DNA of 64,000 nucleotides from Microbispora hainanensis (lineage in GTDB: Bacteria; Actinomycetota; Actinomycetes; Streptosporangiales; Streptosporangiaceae). This document shows, in pieces, positions 16,968 to 24,553 of the stretch. The stretch covers positions 6,944,001 through 7,008,000 of the forward strand of contig NZ_CP108086.1 in assembly GCF_036186745.1 (NCBI RefSeq), written 5' to 3'. Every line of letters starts with the position of its first letter. Positions within the stretch are counted from its first letter, which is position 1. The translations under genes and the position numbers were made by a program. Below the pieces are notes generated by a model. It was not told where the DNA came from and did no database searches. It was given only the letters and a program-made list of their open reading frames with translations.

Positions 16968-17156
16968 ATGAAGGTCATCGTCGACATGGACGTCTGCAAG
17001 GACCACGGGCAGTGCGTCTTCTCCGCCCCCGAGGTCTTCCAGATCAACGAGAACGGCCGGCTGGTCTACGAGGCCGAGCCCGACGAGTCGCTGCGCGACG
17101 CCGTCGAGGAGGCCGCCGACGTGTGCCCGCTGCAGGCCATCACGATCGAGGGCTGA
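16968..17156 (+). CDS. 3Fe-4S ferredoxin, P450 redox partner
   Basis: 62 residues, the usual length of actinobacterial P450 ferredoxins. Cluster ligands are C10 and C16 in CKDHGQC and C53 in VCPLQAI. The position normally held by the second Cys is His (H13), which gives a 3Fe-4S cluster. The ATG follows AAGGAGTTTCCCCCG. It is directly followed by its reductase and completes an electron chain for the P450 at 6954. P450 ferredoxins often lie beside their P450; here the partner is 9 kb away on the other strand but has the same operator type. Confidence 0.92.
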   Translation: MKVIVDMDVCKDHGQCVFSAPEVFQINENGRLVYEAEPDESLRDAVEEAADVCPLQAITIEG

Positions 17157-17161
17157 CCACC

Positions 17162-18352
17162 GTGGGGCAGCGCATCGTGATCGCGGGCGCCTCGATGGGC
17201 GGCCTGCGGGCGGCCGAGCGGCTGCGGGCCGCCGGGTTCGCGGGCGAGATCGTGGCGGTCGGCGACGAGCCGCACCTGCCGTACAACCGGCCCCCGCTGT
17301 CGAAGGAGGCGCTGGCCTCGGAGGTGACCCACGAGGCGCTGGCGTTCCGGCTCCGCCCGGCGGTCGCCGACGTGACCTGGCGGCTCGGCGTGCCGGTCGT
17401 CTCCGCCGACCTCGCCGCCCGTGCCGTACGGCTGGCCGACGGCACCGAGCTGGCCTACGACGGGCTGGTGGTCGCCACCGGCATGCGGCCCCGGCGGCTT
17501 CCCGTCCCCGGACCGGCGGCGGGCCGCCATGTCGTGCGCACGCTGGAGGACGCCCGCGCGCTGCGCGCCGAGCTCGGCCCCGGCGTGCGGGTGCTGGTGA
17601 TCGGCGCCGGGTTCATCGGGTGCGAGGTCGCGGCCACCGCCCGCACGCTCGGCGCGTCGGTCACCGTCGTCGCGCCGGAGGACGCGCCGATGCGCCGCCC
17701 GCTCGGGGCCGAGCTGGGCGCGGCCCTGCGCCGCCGCCACGAGGCGCGCGGCGTCGCGTTCCTGCTCGGCCGTACGGTCAGGGCCTTCCTGGGCTCCGGC
17801 CGGGTGACCGGAGCCGAGCTGTCCGACGGCACCAGCCTCGACGCCGACGTCGTCGTCGAGGCGGTGGGCTCGGCCGCCAACACCGGGTGGCTGGAGGGCA
17901 ACGGGCTCGACCTGTCCGACGGCGTGCTGTGCGACGAGGCGCTGCGCGTCGAGGCACGGCCGGGGGTGGTGGCGGTGGGCGACGTGGCCCGCTTCCCCAA
18001 CCCCCGCTATGACGGCGTGCCGCGCCGGGTCGAGCACTGGAGCATCCCCACCGACACGGCAAAGCACGCGGCGGTCACGCTGCTGGCCGATCTCGGCCTC
18101 GGCGACCCGCCCGCCGGGCCGTTCGCCCCGCTGCCGACGTTCTGGAGCGACCAGTACGACCTGCGCCTCCAGTCGTTCGGAGCGCCCGTTTTGGGGGAGG
18201 ACGACATCCGGGTGCTGGAGGGCGACCTCGACGGCGAGGTCGTCGTCGGCTACCACCGCGACGGCGAGCTGGTCGGGGTCGTGCTGGTGGGCATGGCCTC
18301 CGCCGCCGCCCGTTATCGCACCGCGCTCACCCGCGCCTCCGTGACCGTATGA
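17162..18352 (+). CDS. FAD-dependent NAD(P)H:ferredoxin reductase
   Basis: 396 residues of the rubredoxin/putidaredoxin-reductase type. The N-terminal FAD motif IAGASMGGLRAAERLR is followed by PYNRPPLSKEAL, the NAD(P) site VLVIGAGFIGCEVAA lies near residues 140-155, and the second FAD contact is VVAVGDVARFPNP. The C-terminal domain carries FWSDQYDLRLQSFG, typical of ferredoxin-specific members. GTG 17162 begins 5 bases after the ferredoxin stop. The reductase passes electrons to the adjacent ferredoxin and hence probably to the P450. Confidence 0.92.
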   Translation: MGQRIVIAGASMGGLRAAERLRAAGFAGEIVAVGDEPHLPYNRPPLSKEALASEVTHEALAFRLRPAVADVTWRLGVPVVSADLAARAVRLADGTELAYDGLVVATGMRPRRLPVPGPAAGRHVVRTLEDARALRAELGPGVRVLVIGAGFIGCEVAATARTLGASVTVVAPEDAPMRRPLGAELGAALRRRHEARGVAFLLGRTVRAFLGSGRVTGAELSDGTSLDADVVVEAVGSAANTGWLEGNGLDLSDGVLCDEALRVEARPGVVAVGDVARFPNPRYDGVPRRVEHWSIPTDTAKHAAVTLLADLGLGDPPAGPFAPLPTFWSDQYDLRLQSFGAPVLGEDDIRVLEGDLDGEVVVGYHRDGELVGVVLVGMASAAARYRTALTRASVTV

Positions 18353-18369
18353 CCTGGGAGGAGACCGTC

Positions 18370-19791
18370 GTGGACACGTATCGCAATGTGATCGCCGGGG
18401 AGGCCCGCGACCCGGCCTCCGGCGAGTGGATGGAGCTGGTCGACCCCTCCACCGAGAAGGTGTACGCCCGGGCGGCCCGCTCGGGCGGCGCGGACGTGGA
18501 CCACGCGGTCACGGCCGCCGCCGAGGCCGCGCGCACCTGGCGGCGGACCACCCCGGCCGAGCGTCAGCGGCTGCTTCTTGAGCTGGCCGATCTGATGGCG
18601 GACAACAGGGAGGCGCTGGCCGAGGCCGAGGTGCGGGCGACCGGCAAGCCGCGCGGCACCGCGCTGCGGGTCGACGTGGGCGGGGCGATCGACACCGTCC
18701 GCTATTTCGCCGGCGCGGCGCGGGTGCTGGAGGGCCTCGGCGCCGCCGAGTACGCCGAGGGGCACACCTCGTTCGTACGCCGTGAGCCGATCGGCGTCGT
18801 CGCCCAGGTGACGCCGTGGAACTACCCGCTGATGATGGCGGCCTGGAAGATCGGCCCGGCGCTGGCGGCGGGCAACACGCTGGTGCTGAAGCCGTCCGAC
18901 ACGACGCCCGGCTCGACCGTGCTGCTGGGCGAGCTGTGCGCCCGGGTGCTGCCGCCCGGCGTGGTCAACGTCGTGTGCGGCGACCGGGACACCGGCCGCA
19001 CCATGGTCGCGCACCCCGGCGTGGAGATGGTGGCGATCACCGGCTCGACCCGGGCCGGCGCCGAGGTGATGGCGGCCGCGGCGAGCGACCTCAAGGACGT
19101 CCACCTGGAGCTGGGCGGCAAGGCCCCCGCGCTGGTCTTCGCCGACACCGATCTCGAGGCGACCGCACGCGGCGTCGCCGAGGCGGCGTTCTTCAACACG
19201 GGTCAGGACTGCACGGCCGTCACCCGCGTGCTCGTCGAGCGGCGCGCGTATGACGGGTTCGTCGAGGCGCTCGCCGAGGCGGCGCGGGCCCTCGCCGTCG
19301 GTGCCCCCGACGAGGGCGCGTTTCTCGGCCCGTCCAACAACGCCGCCCAGGCCGAGCGGGTCGCCGGGTTCCTCGACCGGCTGCCCGCGCACGCCCGGGT
19401 GGTCGCCGGCGGCGCCCGGCTCGGCCGTCCCGGCTACTTCTTCCCGCCGACCGTCGTCGCCGACGTACGGCAGGACGACGAGATCGTGCAGCAGGAGATC
19501 TTCGGCCCGGTCGTGACCGTGCAGCCGTTCGAGGACGAGGACGAGGCCGTCGCCCTGGCGAACGGGGTCGAGTACGCGCTCGCCTCCAGCGTGTGGACCA
19601 GGGACACCGGGCGGGCCATGCGCCTTTCCGCCGCGCTGGACTTCGGCGCGGTCTGGGTCAACTGCCACCAGGTGATCATCCCCGAGATGCCGCACGGCGG
19701 CTTCAAGCATTCGGGCACCGGCAAGGATCTGTCCCGATACGGCCTCGACGCCTACACACGCGTCAAGCACGTGATGATCAGCCACGCCTGA
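18370..19791 (+). CDS. Aldehyde dehydrogenase (PuuC/betaine-aldehyde type)
   Basis: About 473 residues. VTPWNYPLMMAAWKIGPALAAGN, LELGGKAP (base Glu) and NTGQDCTAVTR (catalytic Cys) are present, and the C-terminus has MPHGGFKHSGTGKDLSRYG. Two starts compete: ATG 18349, which overlaps the reductase stop as ATGA, and GTG 18370, six bases after GGGAGGAG; I prefer the latter because of the ribosome site. By type it oxidises amino- or gamma-glutamyl-aminoaldehydes, the step before the PuuD-like hydrolase, but succinate semialdehyde from the end of the ring pathway is an alternative. Last gene of the operon. Confidence 0.87.
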   Translation: MDTYRNVIAGEARDPASGEWMELVDPSTEKVYARAARSGGADVDHAVTAAAEAARTWRRTTPAERQRLLLELADLMADNREALAEAEVRATGKPRGTALRVDVGGAIDTVRYFAGAARVLEGLGAAEYAEGHTSFVRREPIGVVAQVTPWNYPLMMAAWKIGPALAAGNTLVLKPSDTTPGSTVLLGELCARVLPPGVVNVVCGDRDTGRTMVAHPGVEMVAITGSTRAGAEVMAAAASDLKDVHLELGGKAPALVFADTDLEATARGVAEAAFFNTGQDCTAVTRVLVERRAYDGFVEALAEAARALAVGAPDEGAFLGPSNNAAQAERVAGFLDRLPAHARVVAGGARLGRPGYFFPPTVVADVRQDDEIVQQEIFGPVVTVQPFEDEDEAVALANGVEYALASSVWTRDTGRAMRLSAALDFGAVWVNCHQVIIPEMPHGGFKHSGTGKDLSRYGLDAYTRVKHVMISHA

Positions 19792-19808
19792 CGTCTCCGC
19801 GAGCCGGA

Positions 19809-20675
19809 TCAGGTGGTCAGCACCGTGCGGAGCAGCTCGCCGAACTCGGCGGGGTGCGTGCTGAGCCCGGTGTGCCCGCCGGGGAAGTGGACGAGGTCCA
19901 GGCCGAACCGCTCGGCGAGGAAGGCGGCGGGGCGGTAGGGCAGTTCGCCCCGCGAGTCCGCCCCCGCGGCGAGCACGAGCCGGTCCGACAGGGCCTCCAG
20001 GCGGTCCACGTCCGGCCGGTACGCCATGAAGCTCGGCACGATGCGTCCGAGGAAGTAGGGCATGTCGGCCATCGTCCGCTGCGCCCGTGCCGCCGCCTGC
20101 GGGGGAAGCTCGGTCGCCGCCCCGGCGTCGGCGGGCTCGGTGGCCGCCCCTGCCTGTACGGGCTCGGCGCCGGGCCGTCTCAGACCGGCCGCGAAGACGG
20201 CCGCCGCGGGCATCAGCCCTTCCCGGCGGAACGTGTCCTGGACGCGGGCGAGCAGCGCGCGGTGGTCGGCGGCGTCCGGCAGCACCTCCACCACCGGCGG
20301 CTCGTGGGCCACGACGCGTTCGATCCGCTCGGGATGGGTGGTGAGCAGGTGCAGCGCGACGATGGCGCCCGAGCTGCAGGCGGCCACGCGGGCGGGCGCG
20401 TCCGGAGACAGCAGCTCCAGCAGCCGAAGCGCGTCGTCGGCGTGCCGCTCGACCCGCTGCTCGGCCTCCGGGTCGTCCAGCGGGCTGCGGGACAGACCGC
20501 GCGGGTCGTAGGACGCGACCGTGTAATCGGCGGCCAGGGCGTCGGCGACGCCGTCGAAGGAGGCCGCTCCGCCCGTGCCTCCAGGGATCAGCAGCAGGAG
20601 CGGCCCCGCTCCGCGCACCTCGTAGTGCAGGGTGGCGCCGTCCACGCGCAGGTGGCCGATGGCGGGGCCGGTCAT
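19809..20675 (-). CDS. Alpha/beta hydrolase
   Basis: 288 residues. Beta-strand and oxyanion region LLLLIPGGTGGAASF, nucleophile Ser in AACSSGAIVAL (the first Gly of GxSxG is replaced by Cys-Ser context), and the catalytic His in FPGGHTGLS near the C-terminus. The cap domain holds an Ala/Thr/Glu repeat (AGAATEPADAGAATEL) that looks like a recent insertion. The ATG overlaps the stop of the upstream TetR gene (ATGA), so the two are co-transcribed. Substrate unknown; such pairs often serve in detoxification. Confidence 0.85.
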   Translation of the reverse strand: MTGPAIGHLRVDGATLHYEVRGAGPLLLLIPGGTGGAASFDGVADALAADYTVASYDPRGLSRSPLDDPEAEQRVERHADDALRLLELLSPDAPARVAACSSGAIVALHLLTTHPERIERVVAHEPPVVEVLPDAADHRALLARVQDTFRREGLMPAAAVFAAGLRRPGAEPVQAGAATEPADAGAATELPPQAAARAQRTMADMPYFLGRIVPSFMAYRPDVDRLEALSDRLVLAAGADSRGELPYRPAAFLAERFGLDLVHFPGGHTGLSTHPAEFGELLRTVLTT

Positions 20676-21265
20676 GCCGGATCTCCTTCGTCGCGCGTGG
20701 GCCAGCGCTCCAGGAGGGTGTGCAGGGCATCGAGGCAGCGGACCCAGGTGTCCTCCGCCGGGCGCGCGTGCGCGAACCCGCCCGCGGCCTCCAGGCTGGT
20801 GAAGCCGTGCAGCGTGCTGCGCATCAGCCGGACCGCGTCGGTCAGGTCGGGCTCCTCCAGCGCGTAGCCGCGCAGCATGCTGTAGGTCAGCTCGACGGCG
20901 CGCCGCGGGCCGGCCGCCTTCGCGGCGAGCTCGGGGTCGATCTGTATCGGGATCTGCGTCGCCGTGTATCGGCCCGGGTGGTCGTGCGCGTACTGCCGCC
21001 AGGCGTTGGCGTACGCCACCAGCGCGTCCTTCCCGGCCCGCCCGGCGGTCGCCTCCGCGATGCGGATGGTCTTCTCGTCCGCCGCCAGCAGCGCGATCCG
21101 CCCGCGCAGGTCCTCAAGGCTGCGGACGTGCGCGTAGAGGCTGGCGTCCTTCACCCCGAGTCGCCGCGCCACCGCCGACATGGTCACGTGGTCGAGCCCG
21201 ACCTCGTCCGCCAGCTCGGCACCGGCGAGCGTCACCCGATCCGCCGTCAACCCGGCCCGCACCAT
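20672..21265 (-). CDS. TetR-family regulator with WHG-type C-terminal domain
   Basis: 197 residues. The helix-turn-helix is in VTMSAVARRLGVKDASLYAHVRSLEDLRGRIA (about residues 27-58). The C-terminal region includes the segment RQYAHDHPGRYTATQIP typical of the WHG subgroup. It is upstream of and overlapping the alpha/beta hydrolase, which it probably controls together with itself. A short inverted repeat 26 bases upstream of the ATG is the candidate operator. Confidence 0.87.
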   Translation of the reverse strand: MVRAGLTADRVTLAGAELADEVGLDHVTMSAVARRLGVKDASLYAHVRSLEDLRGRIALLAADEKTIRIAEATAGRAGKDALVAYANAWRQYAHDHPGRYTATQIPIQIDPELAAKAAGPRRAVELTYSMLRGYALEEPDLTDAVRLMRSTLHGFTSLEAAGGFAHARPAEDTWVRCLDALHTLLERWPTRDEGDPA

Positions 21266-21291
21266 GCGTATGCCGCCCTTCCGAAATGTTC

Positions 21292-21304
21292 CTAGGATCC
21301 CTAG
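21292..21304. promoter_or_regulatory. Candidate TetR operator
   Basis: CTAGG-ATC-CCTAG lies in an AT-richer patch (21285-21325) directly upstream of the minus-strand TetR start, where its promoter should be. Assigned by position and symmetry. Confidence 0.4.
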
Positions 21305-21524
21305 ATTTTTCCTTGGACCCCAAGGTTTCCGTACGCCGGCGCGGAGCGCAAGCGGTTATCGCGCTGACGGCTCGCAGGCTCCGGGGGCGATCTCGGGCCT
21401 GGTTGTCCCCCGTGCGAGCTACCGGCGAATGTCCACCGCGCGGTGACGACTCCCGGCCGCCGGATCTTTAGCGTTCTCGTCGTAGCCGCGGCGCCCCGGC
21501 CGCGGAATCTCCGAAGGAGTCGTC

Positions 21525-22358
21525 ATGCGACTGTTGAAGCAGCTCGTGGCCGTCGCGGTGGTCGCCTTCGCCGGCGGCGCGCTCGTGGGCGCGGTGCAGG
21601 GAAACGCGTTCGTCACCCTGGTCCTCGGTCTCGCGACAGCCGTCCTCGCGGTGGTCGTGTACGCCCGGGTCGTGCGGTGGTCCGAGCGCCGCACGCCCGT
21701 TGAGGTGGCCGGGAAAGGCGCCGTCCCCGCGGTCGGCCGGGGGCTGCTGATCGGGGCCGGAATGTTCGCGGCCGTGATCGTGAACCTCGCCTTCCTGGGG
21801 TACTTCCGGATCGACGGCCTCGGCTCGGTGACGGGCGCGATCGGGCTGCTCGGCTTCATGGCCGCCGCCGCCGTGACGGAGGAGCTGCTCTTCCGCGGCG
21901 TCCTGTTCCGGATCGTCGAGGAACGGACCGGCACGTGGATCGCGCTCGGGCTGTCCGGGCTGGTGTTCGGCCTGATGCACCTGGGCAACGAACACGCCAG
22001 TCTGTGGGGCGCGATCGCCATCGCCGTCGAGTCCGGCGGCATGCTCGCCGCCGCCTACGCCGCCACCCGCACCCTGTGGCTGCCGATCGGCGTGCACTTC
22101 GGCTGGAACTTCGCCGAGGCCGGCATCTTCAGCGCCGAGGTCTCCGGCAACGGTGCGACGCACGGGCTGCTGAACAGCGTGACGTCGGGCCCGGCACTGC
22201 TCACCGGCGGCGACTTCGGGCCGGAGGCGAGCCCATACGCGGTCGTGTTCGGCGCGCTGCTGACGATCGTCTTCCTGTGGCTGGCCCGTCGTCGCGGCAA
22301 CCTGGTCCCCCTCCGGCGGCACGCCCGGGCCGCCGCGGCCGCTACGCTCTCCCAGTGA
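21525..22358 (+). CDS. CPBP-family intramembrane metalloprotease
   Basis: 277 residues with seven or eight hydrophobic helices. It keeps all three CPBP motifs: EELLFRG (glutamates and Arg), FGLMHLGNE, and HFGWNF with its metal-binding His. The family includes CAAX-type proteases and bacteriocin-immunity proteins that cleave within membranes. ATG 21525 follows GAAGGAG. It overlaps the histidine kinase gene as GTGA, so protease and two-component system are one operon, which suggests regulated proteolysis in the same signalling process. Confidence 0.88.
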   Translation: MRLLKQLVAVAVVAFAGGALVGAVQGNAFVTLVLGLATAVLAVVVYARVVRWSERRTPVEVAGKGAVPAVGRGLLIGAGMFAAVIVNLAFLGYFRIDGLGSVTGAIGLLGFMAAAAVTEELLFRGVLFRIVEERTGTWIALGLSGLVFGLMHLGNEHASLWGAIAIAVESGGMLAAAYAATRTLWLPIGVHFGWNFAEAGIFSAEVSGNGATHGLLNSVTSGPALLTGGDFGPEASPYAVVFGALLTIVFLWLARRRGNLVPLRRHARAAAAATLSQ

Positions 22359-23509
22359 TCGATTTCCGGCGGGTCCCGGATCTGTGGATGCGGTTCGACG
22401 TCACGGTCCGGGATTCCTCGTTGGCGCTGTTCCTGGCCGCCACGTCACTTCTGCCGGCGGTGCGCAACTACGGGACGCAGCTCGGCGACCTGCCGACCCG
22501 CCCCCTGGACGCGGCGGCCGCCCTGGTGATCGCCCTGGAGTGCCTGCCGCTGGCCGTCCGCCGGCGGTGGCCGGCCGTCTGTCTCCTCCTGGTGTCGCTG
22601 GGCTTCGCCCTCGACCAGCTCCTCGCGTACCACACGGCGGGGGGCACCGCGCTGCCCATCGCGCTCATCAGCTCGGGCCTCCATCTGGAACGTCACCGGC
22701 GCGTCATCATGGCCCTGCTCTCCGCGGCGTACGTGCCGCTGGCGGTCGCGCTCGACCGGAGCGGCTCGCCCGAGCAACTGGACGGCTATGTGACGTTCTT
22801 CCTGGCGCTGGTCCTCGCATGGGGGGCCGGGGCCTGGCTGCGCTCCGCCCGGGCCGCCGAGGCCGAGGCCCGCCTCCGCGTCGCCGAGGCCACCCGCGCC
22901 GCCGAACGCACCCGCATCGCCCGCGAGCTCCACGACGTCGTGACCCATCACGTGACGGCGATGGTCGTACAGGCCGAGGCGGCACGCTATCTGACCGCCG
23001 CGCCCGAGCGTCTCGACGCGGCCCTCACCGCCGTCACCGACACCGGCCGGCGAGCCATCTCCGACCTGCGGCGCCTGCTCGACCTGCTCAACCCCGACCA
23101 CGACAGCGACGTCAGGTTGCCGTCCGTCGGCGAGCTCCGCACGCTGGTGGAGCAGACCCGCCGGGCCGGGCAGCCAGTGGAGTTCACCGAGGAGGGCGAA
23201 CCGGCCGAATCCACCGGCAGCGCCGAGTTCGTCGCCTATAGGGTCGTGCAGGAATCCCTGACCAACGCCCTCAAATACGCCCATGGCAGCCGCACCGAGG
23301 TCCGGGTGCGCTACGGCGAGAAGGAGATTTACGTGGAGGTCGGCACCGACGGCTCCGGCTCGCGGACCGGCGCCCCCGGTGGGAGCGGGCGCGGTCTCGC
23401 CGGGCTCCGCGAGCGGGTCGACGCTCTGGGCGGCGAGTTCAGCGCCGACCGGCAGGCGGGCGGCGGCTTCGTCGTACGGGCCCGCATCCCCGCGGGGAGC
23501 CCGTCATGA
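22355..23509 (+). CDS. NarL-type sensor histidine kinase
   Basis: 384 residues from GTG 22355. Five or so membrane helices lie in the first 150 residues, followed by an Ala/Arg-rich coiled coil. HisKA_3 follows with the phospho-acceptor in RELHDVVTHHVTAMVVQ, then HATPase with NALKYAHG and the G-rich SGRGLAGLRERV. The GTGA overlap with the protease gene and the ATGA overlap with the regulator gene indicate coupled translation of the three. No extracytoplasmic sensor domain is evident. Confidence 0.9.
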   Translation: MIDFRRVPDLWMRFDVTVRDSSLALFLAATSLLPAVRNYGTQLGDLPTRPLDAAAALVIALECLPLAVRRRWPAVCLLLVSLGFALDQLLAYHTAGGTALPIALISSGLHLERHRRVIMALLSAAYVPLAVALDRSGSPEQLDGYVTFFLALVLAWGAGAWLRSARAAEAEARLRVAEATRAAERTRIARELHDVVTHHVTAMVVQAEAARYLTAAPERLDAALTAVTDTGRRAISDLRRLLDLLNPDHDSDVRLPSVGELRTLVEQTRRAGQPVEFTEEGEPAESTGSAEFVAYRVVQESLTNALKYAHGSRTEVRVRYGEKEIYVEVGTDGSGSRTGAPGGSGRGLAGLRERVDALGGEFSADRQAGGGFVVRARIPAGSPS

Positions 23510-24165
23510 CCGCGCCGGTCCGGGTCCTGGTCTGCGACGACCAGGCGCTGATCCGCACCGGGTTCGCGACGATCATCGACGCGCAGCCCGACCTCGAAGT
23601 GGTGGGCGAGTGCGGGGACGGCCGCACCGCGGTCGACCTCGCCCGGCGGCTGAACCCCGACATCGTGGTGATGGACGTGCGCATGCCGGTGCTCGACGGC
23701 ATCGAGGCGACCCGCCTGCTGGCCGGCGCGGGCGTGGAGAATCCCATCAAGGTGCTCGTGGTGACGACGTTCAACCTGGACGAGTACGTGTACGAGGCGC
23801 TGCGGGCGGGAGCGAGCGGGTTCCTGCTCAAGGACGCCCCGCCGGCGCAGCTCCTGCACGGCATCCGCACCGTCGCAACGGGCGCCGCGCTGCTGGCACC
23901 GGAGGTGACGCGGCAGCTCGTCGGCAGATACGCGGCGCGGATCCGTCCGGCCGAGGGCACATCGGACGACGTCGCGCTGACCCCGCGCGAGCTGGAGGTG
24001 CTGCGCCTCATCGCCGACGGCCTGTCCAACAGCGAGATCGCCGCGACGCTGGTCATCAGCCAGGAGACCGTCAAGACGTACGTGTCGCGCATCCTCACCA
24101 AGCTCGGCCTGCGCGACCGCGTGCAGGCCGTGGTCTACGCCTACCGCCGGGGCCTGGTCACCTGA
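23506..24165 (+). CDS. NarL/LuxR-type response regulator
   Basis: 219 residues. Receiver with VCDDQ acidic pocket and phospho-acceptor D57 in IVVMDVRMPVLDG; LuxR helix-turn-helix at about 150-212 (LTPRELEVLRLIADGLSNSEIA, then QETVKTYVSRILTKLGLRDRVQ). It overlaps the kinase gene as ATGA and is its cognate regulator. It resembles the regulator at 3678 in organisation, so the window holds two parallel systems. Confidence 0.93.
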   Translation: MTAPVRVLVCDDQALIRTGFATIIDAQPDLEVVGECGDGRTAVDLARRLNPDIVVMDVRMPVLDGIEATRLLAGAGVENPIKVLVVTTFNLDEYVYEALRAGASGFLLKDAPPAQLLHGIRTVATGAALLAPEVTRQLVGRYAARIRPAEGTSDDVALTPRELEVLRLIADGLSNSEIAATLVISQETVKTYVSRILTKLGLRDRVQAVVYAYRRGLVT

Positions 24166-24310
24166 GACGCGTTATTGCGATCCGTCCGATAGCGCGATCT
24201 TTTGCCCGTCTGGAGTGGATATGTCTGCACTGATCCGGTGAGCACCTCGAACCGCCCCCGGCCCACACTCCAGGACTCTGATCTCCTGTCCTGAACGGGA
24301 ACCCAACCGG

Positions 24311-24322
24311 CGAACCGATTCG
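24311..24322. promoter_or_regulatory. CGAACCGATTCG operator copy
   Basis: Near-palindrome of 12 bp, 231 bases upstream of the GH39-like gene. It belongs to a set of five near-identical sites in the carbohydrate locus. Confidence 0.5.
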
Positions 24323-24455
24323 AAACACGCCGCTGAACTGGGGGTTTCGCGCCTCGGCGACAGGAACCTCGCCAGGACCGGTCGCAGGACATATCCCGTT
24401 CATGTCTGCGATACACGCAATTGACATGCCTTCCCACGTGAATTTACGCTCATTG

Positions 24456-24467
24456 CGAATCGATTCG
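24456..24467. promoter_or_regulatory. CGAATCGATTCG operator, perfect palindrome
   Basis: Perfect 12-bp palindrome with the central CG step favoured by LacI-type proteins, 86 bases upstream of the GH39-like gene. Best copy of the set; probable binding site for the LacI protein at 26479. Confidence 0.6.
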
Positions 24468-24553
24468 ACATCGTCGCCTGCGTTGAGACCACCCTTCGCT
24501 TCACCCCGACCGCCGGACGGCGTGTTCCCCACCCCCCGTCGAAGGAGTCACGA

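Larger units (their letters stand above)
24166..24553. other. 388-bp promoter region upstream of the GH39-like gene
   Basis: No convincing gene. It is less GC-rich than its flanks in the last 150 bases and contains two copies of a CGAA-N-CGATTCG palindrome (24311-24322 and 24456-24467), annotated separately. A ribosome site GAAGGAG is at 24541-24547, seven bases before the GTG start. Confidence 0.6.

Noticed and set aside
18313..20730. An 805-codon minus-strand open frame overlapping the dehydrogenase and alpha/beta hydrolase
   Set aside because: Antisense to well-supported genes with catalytic motifs; no family resemblance of its own.
24158..24532. A 124-codon minus-strand frame in the gap before the GH39-like gene
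   Set aside because: No ribosome site, no recognisable domain, and it overlaps the likely promoter and operators of the divergent strand.
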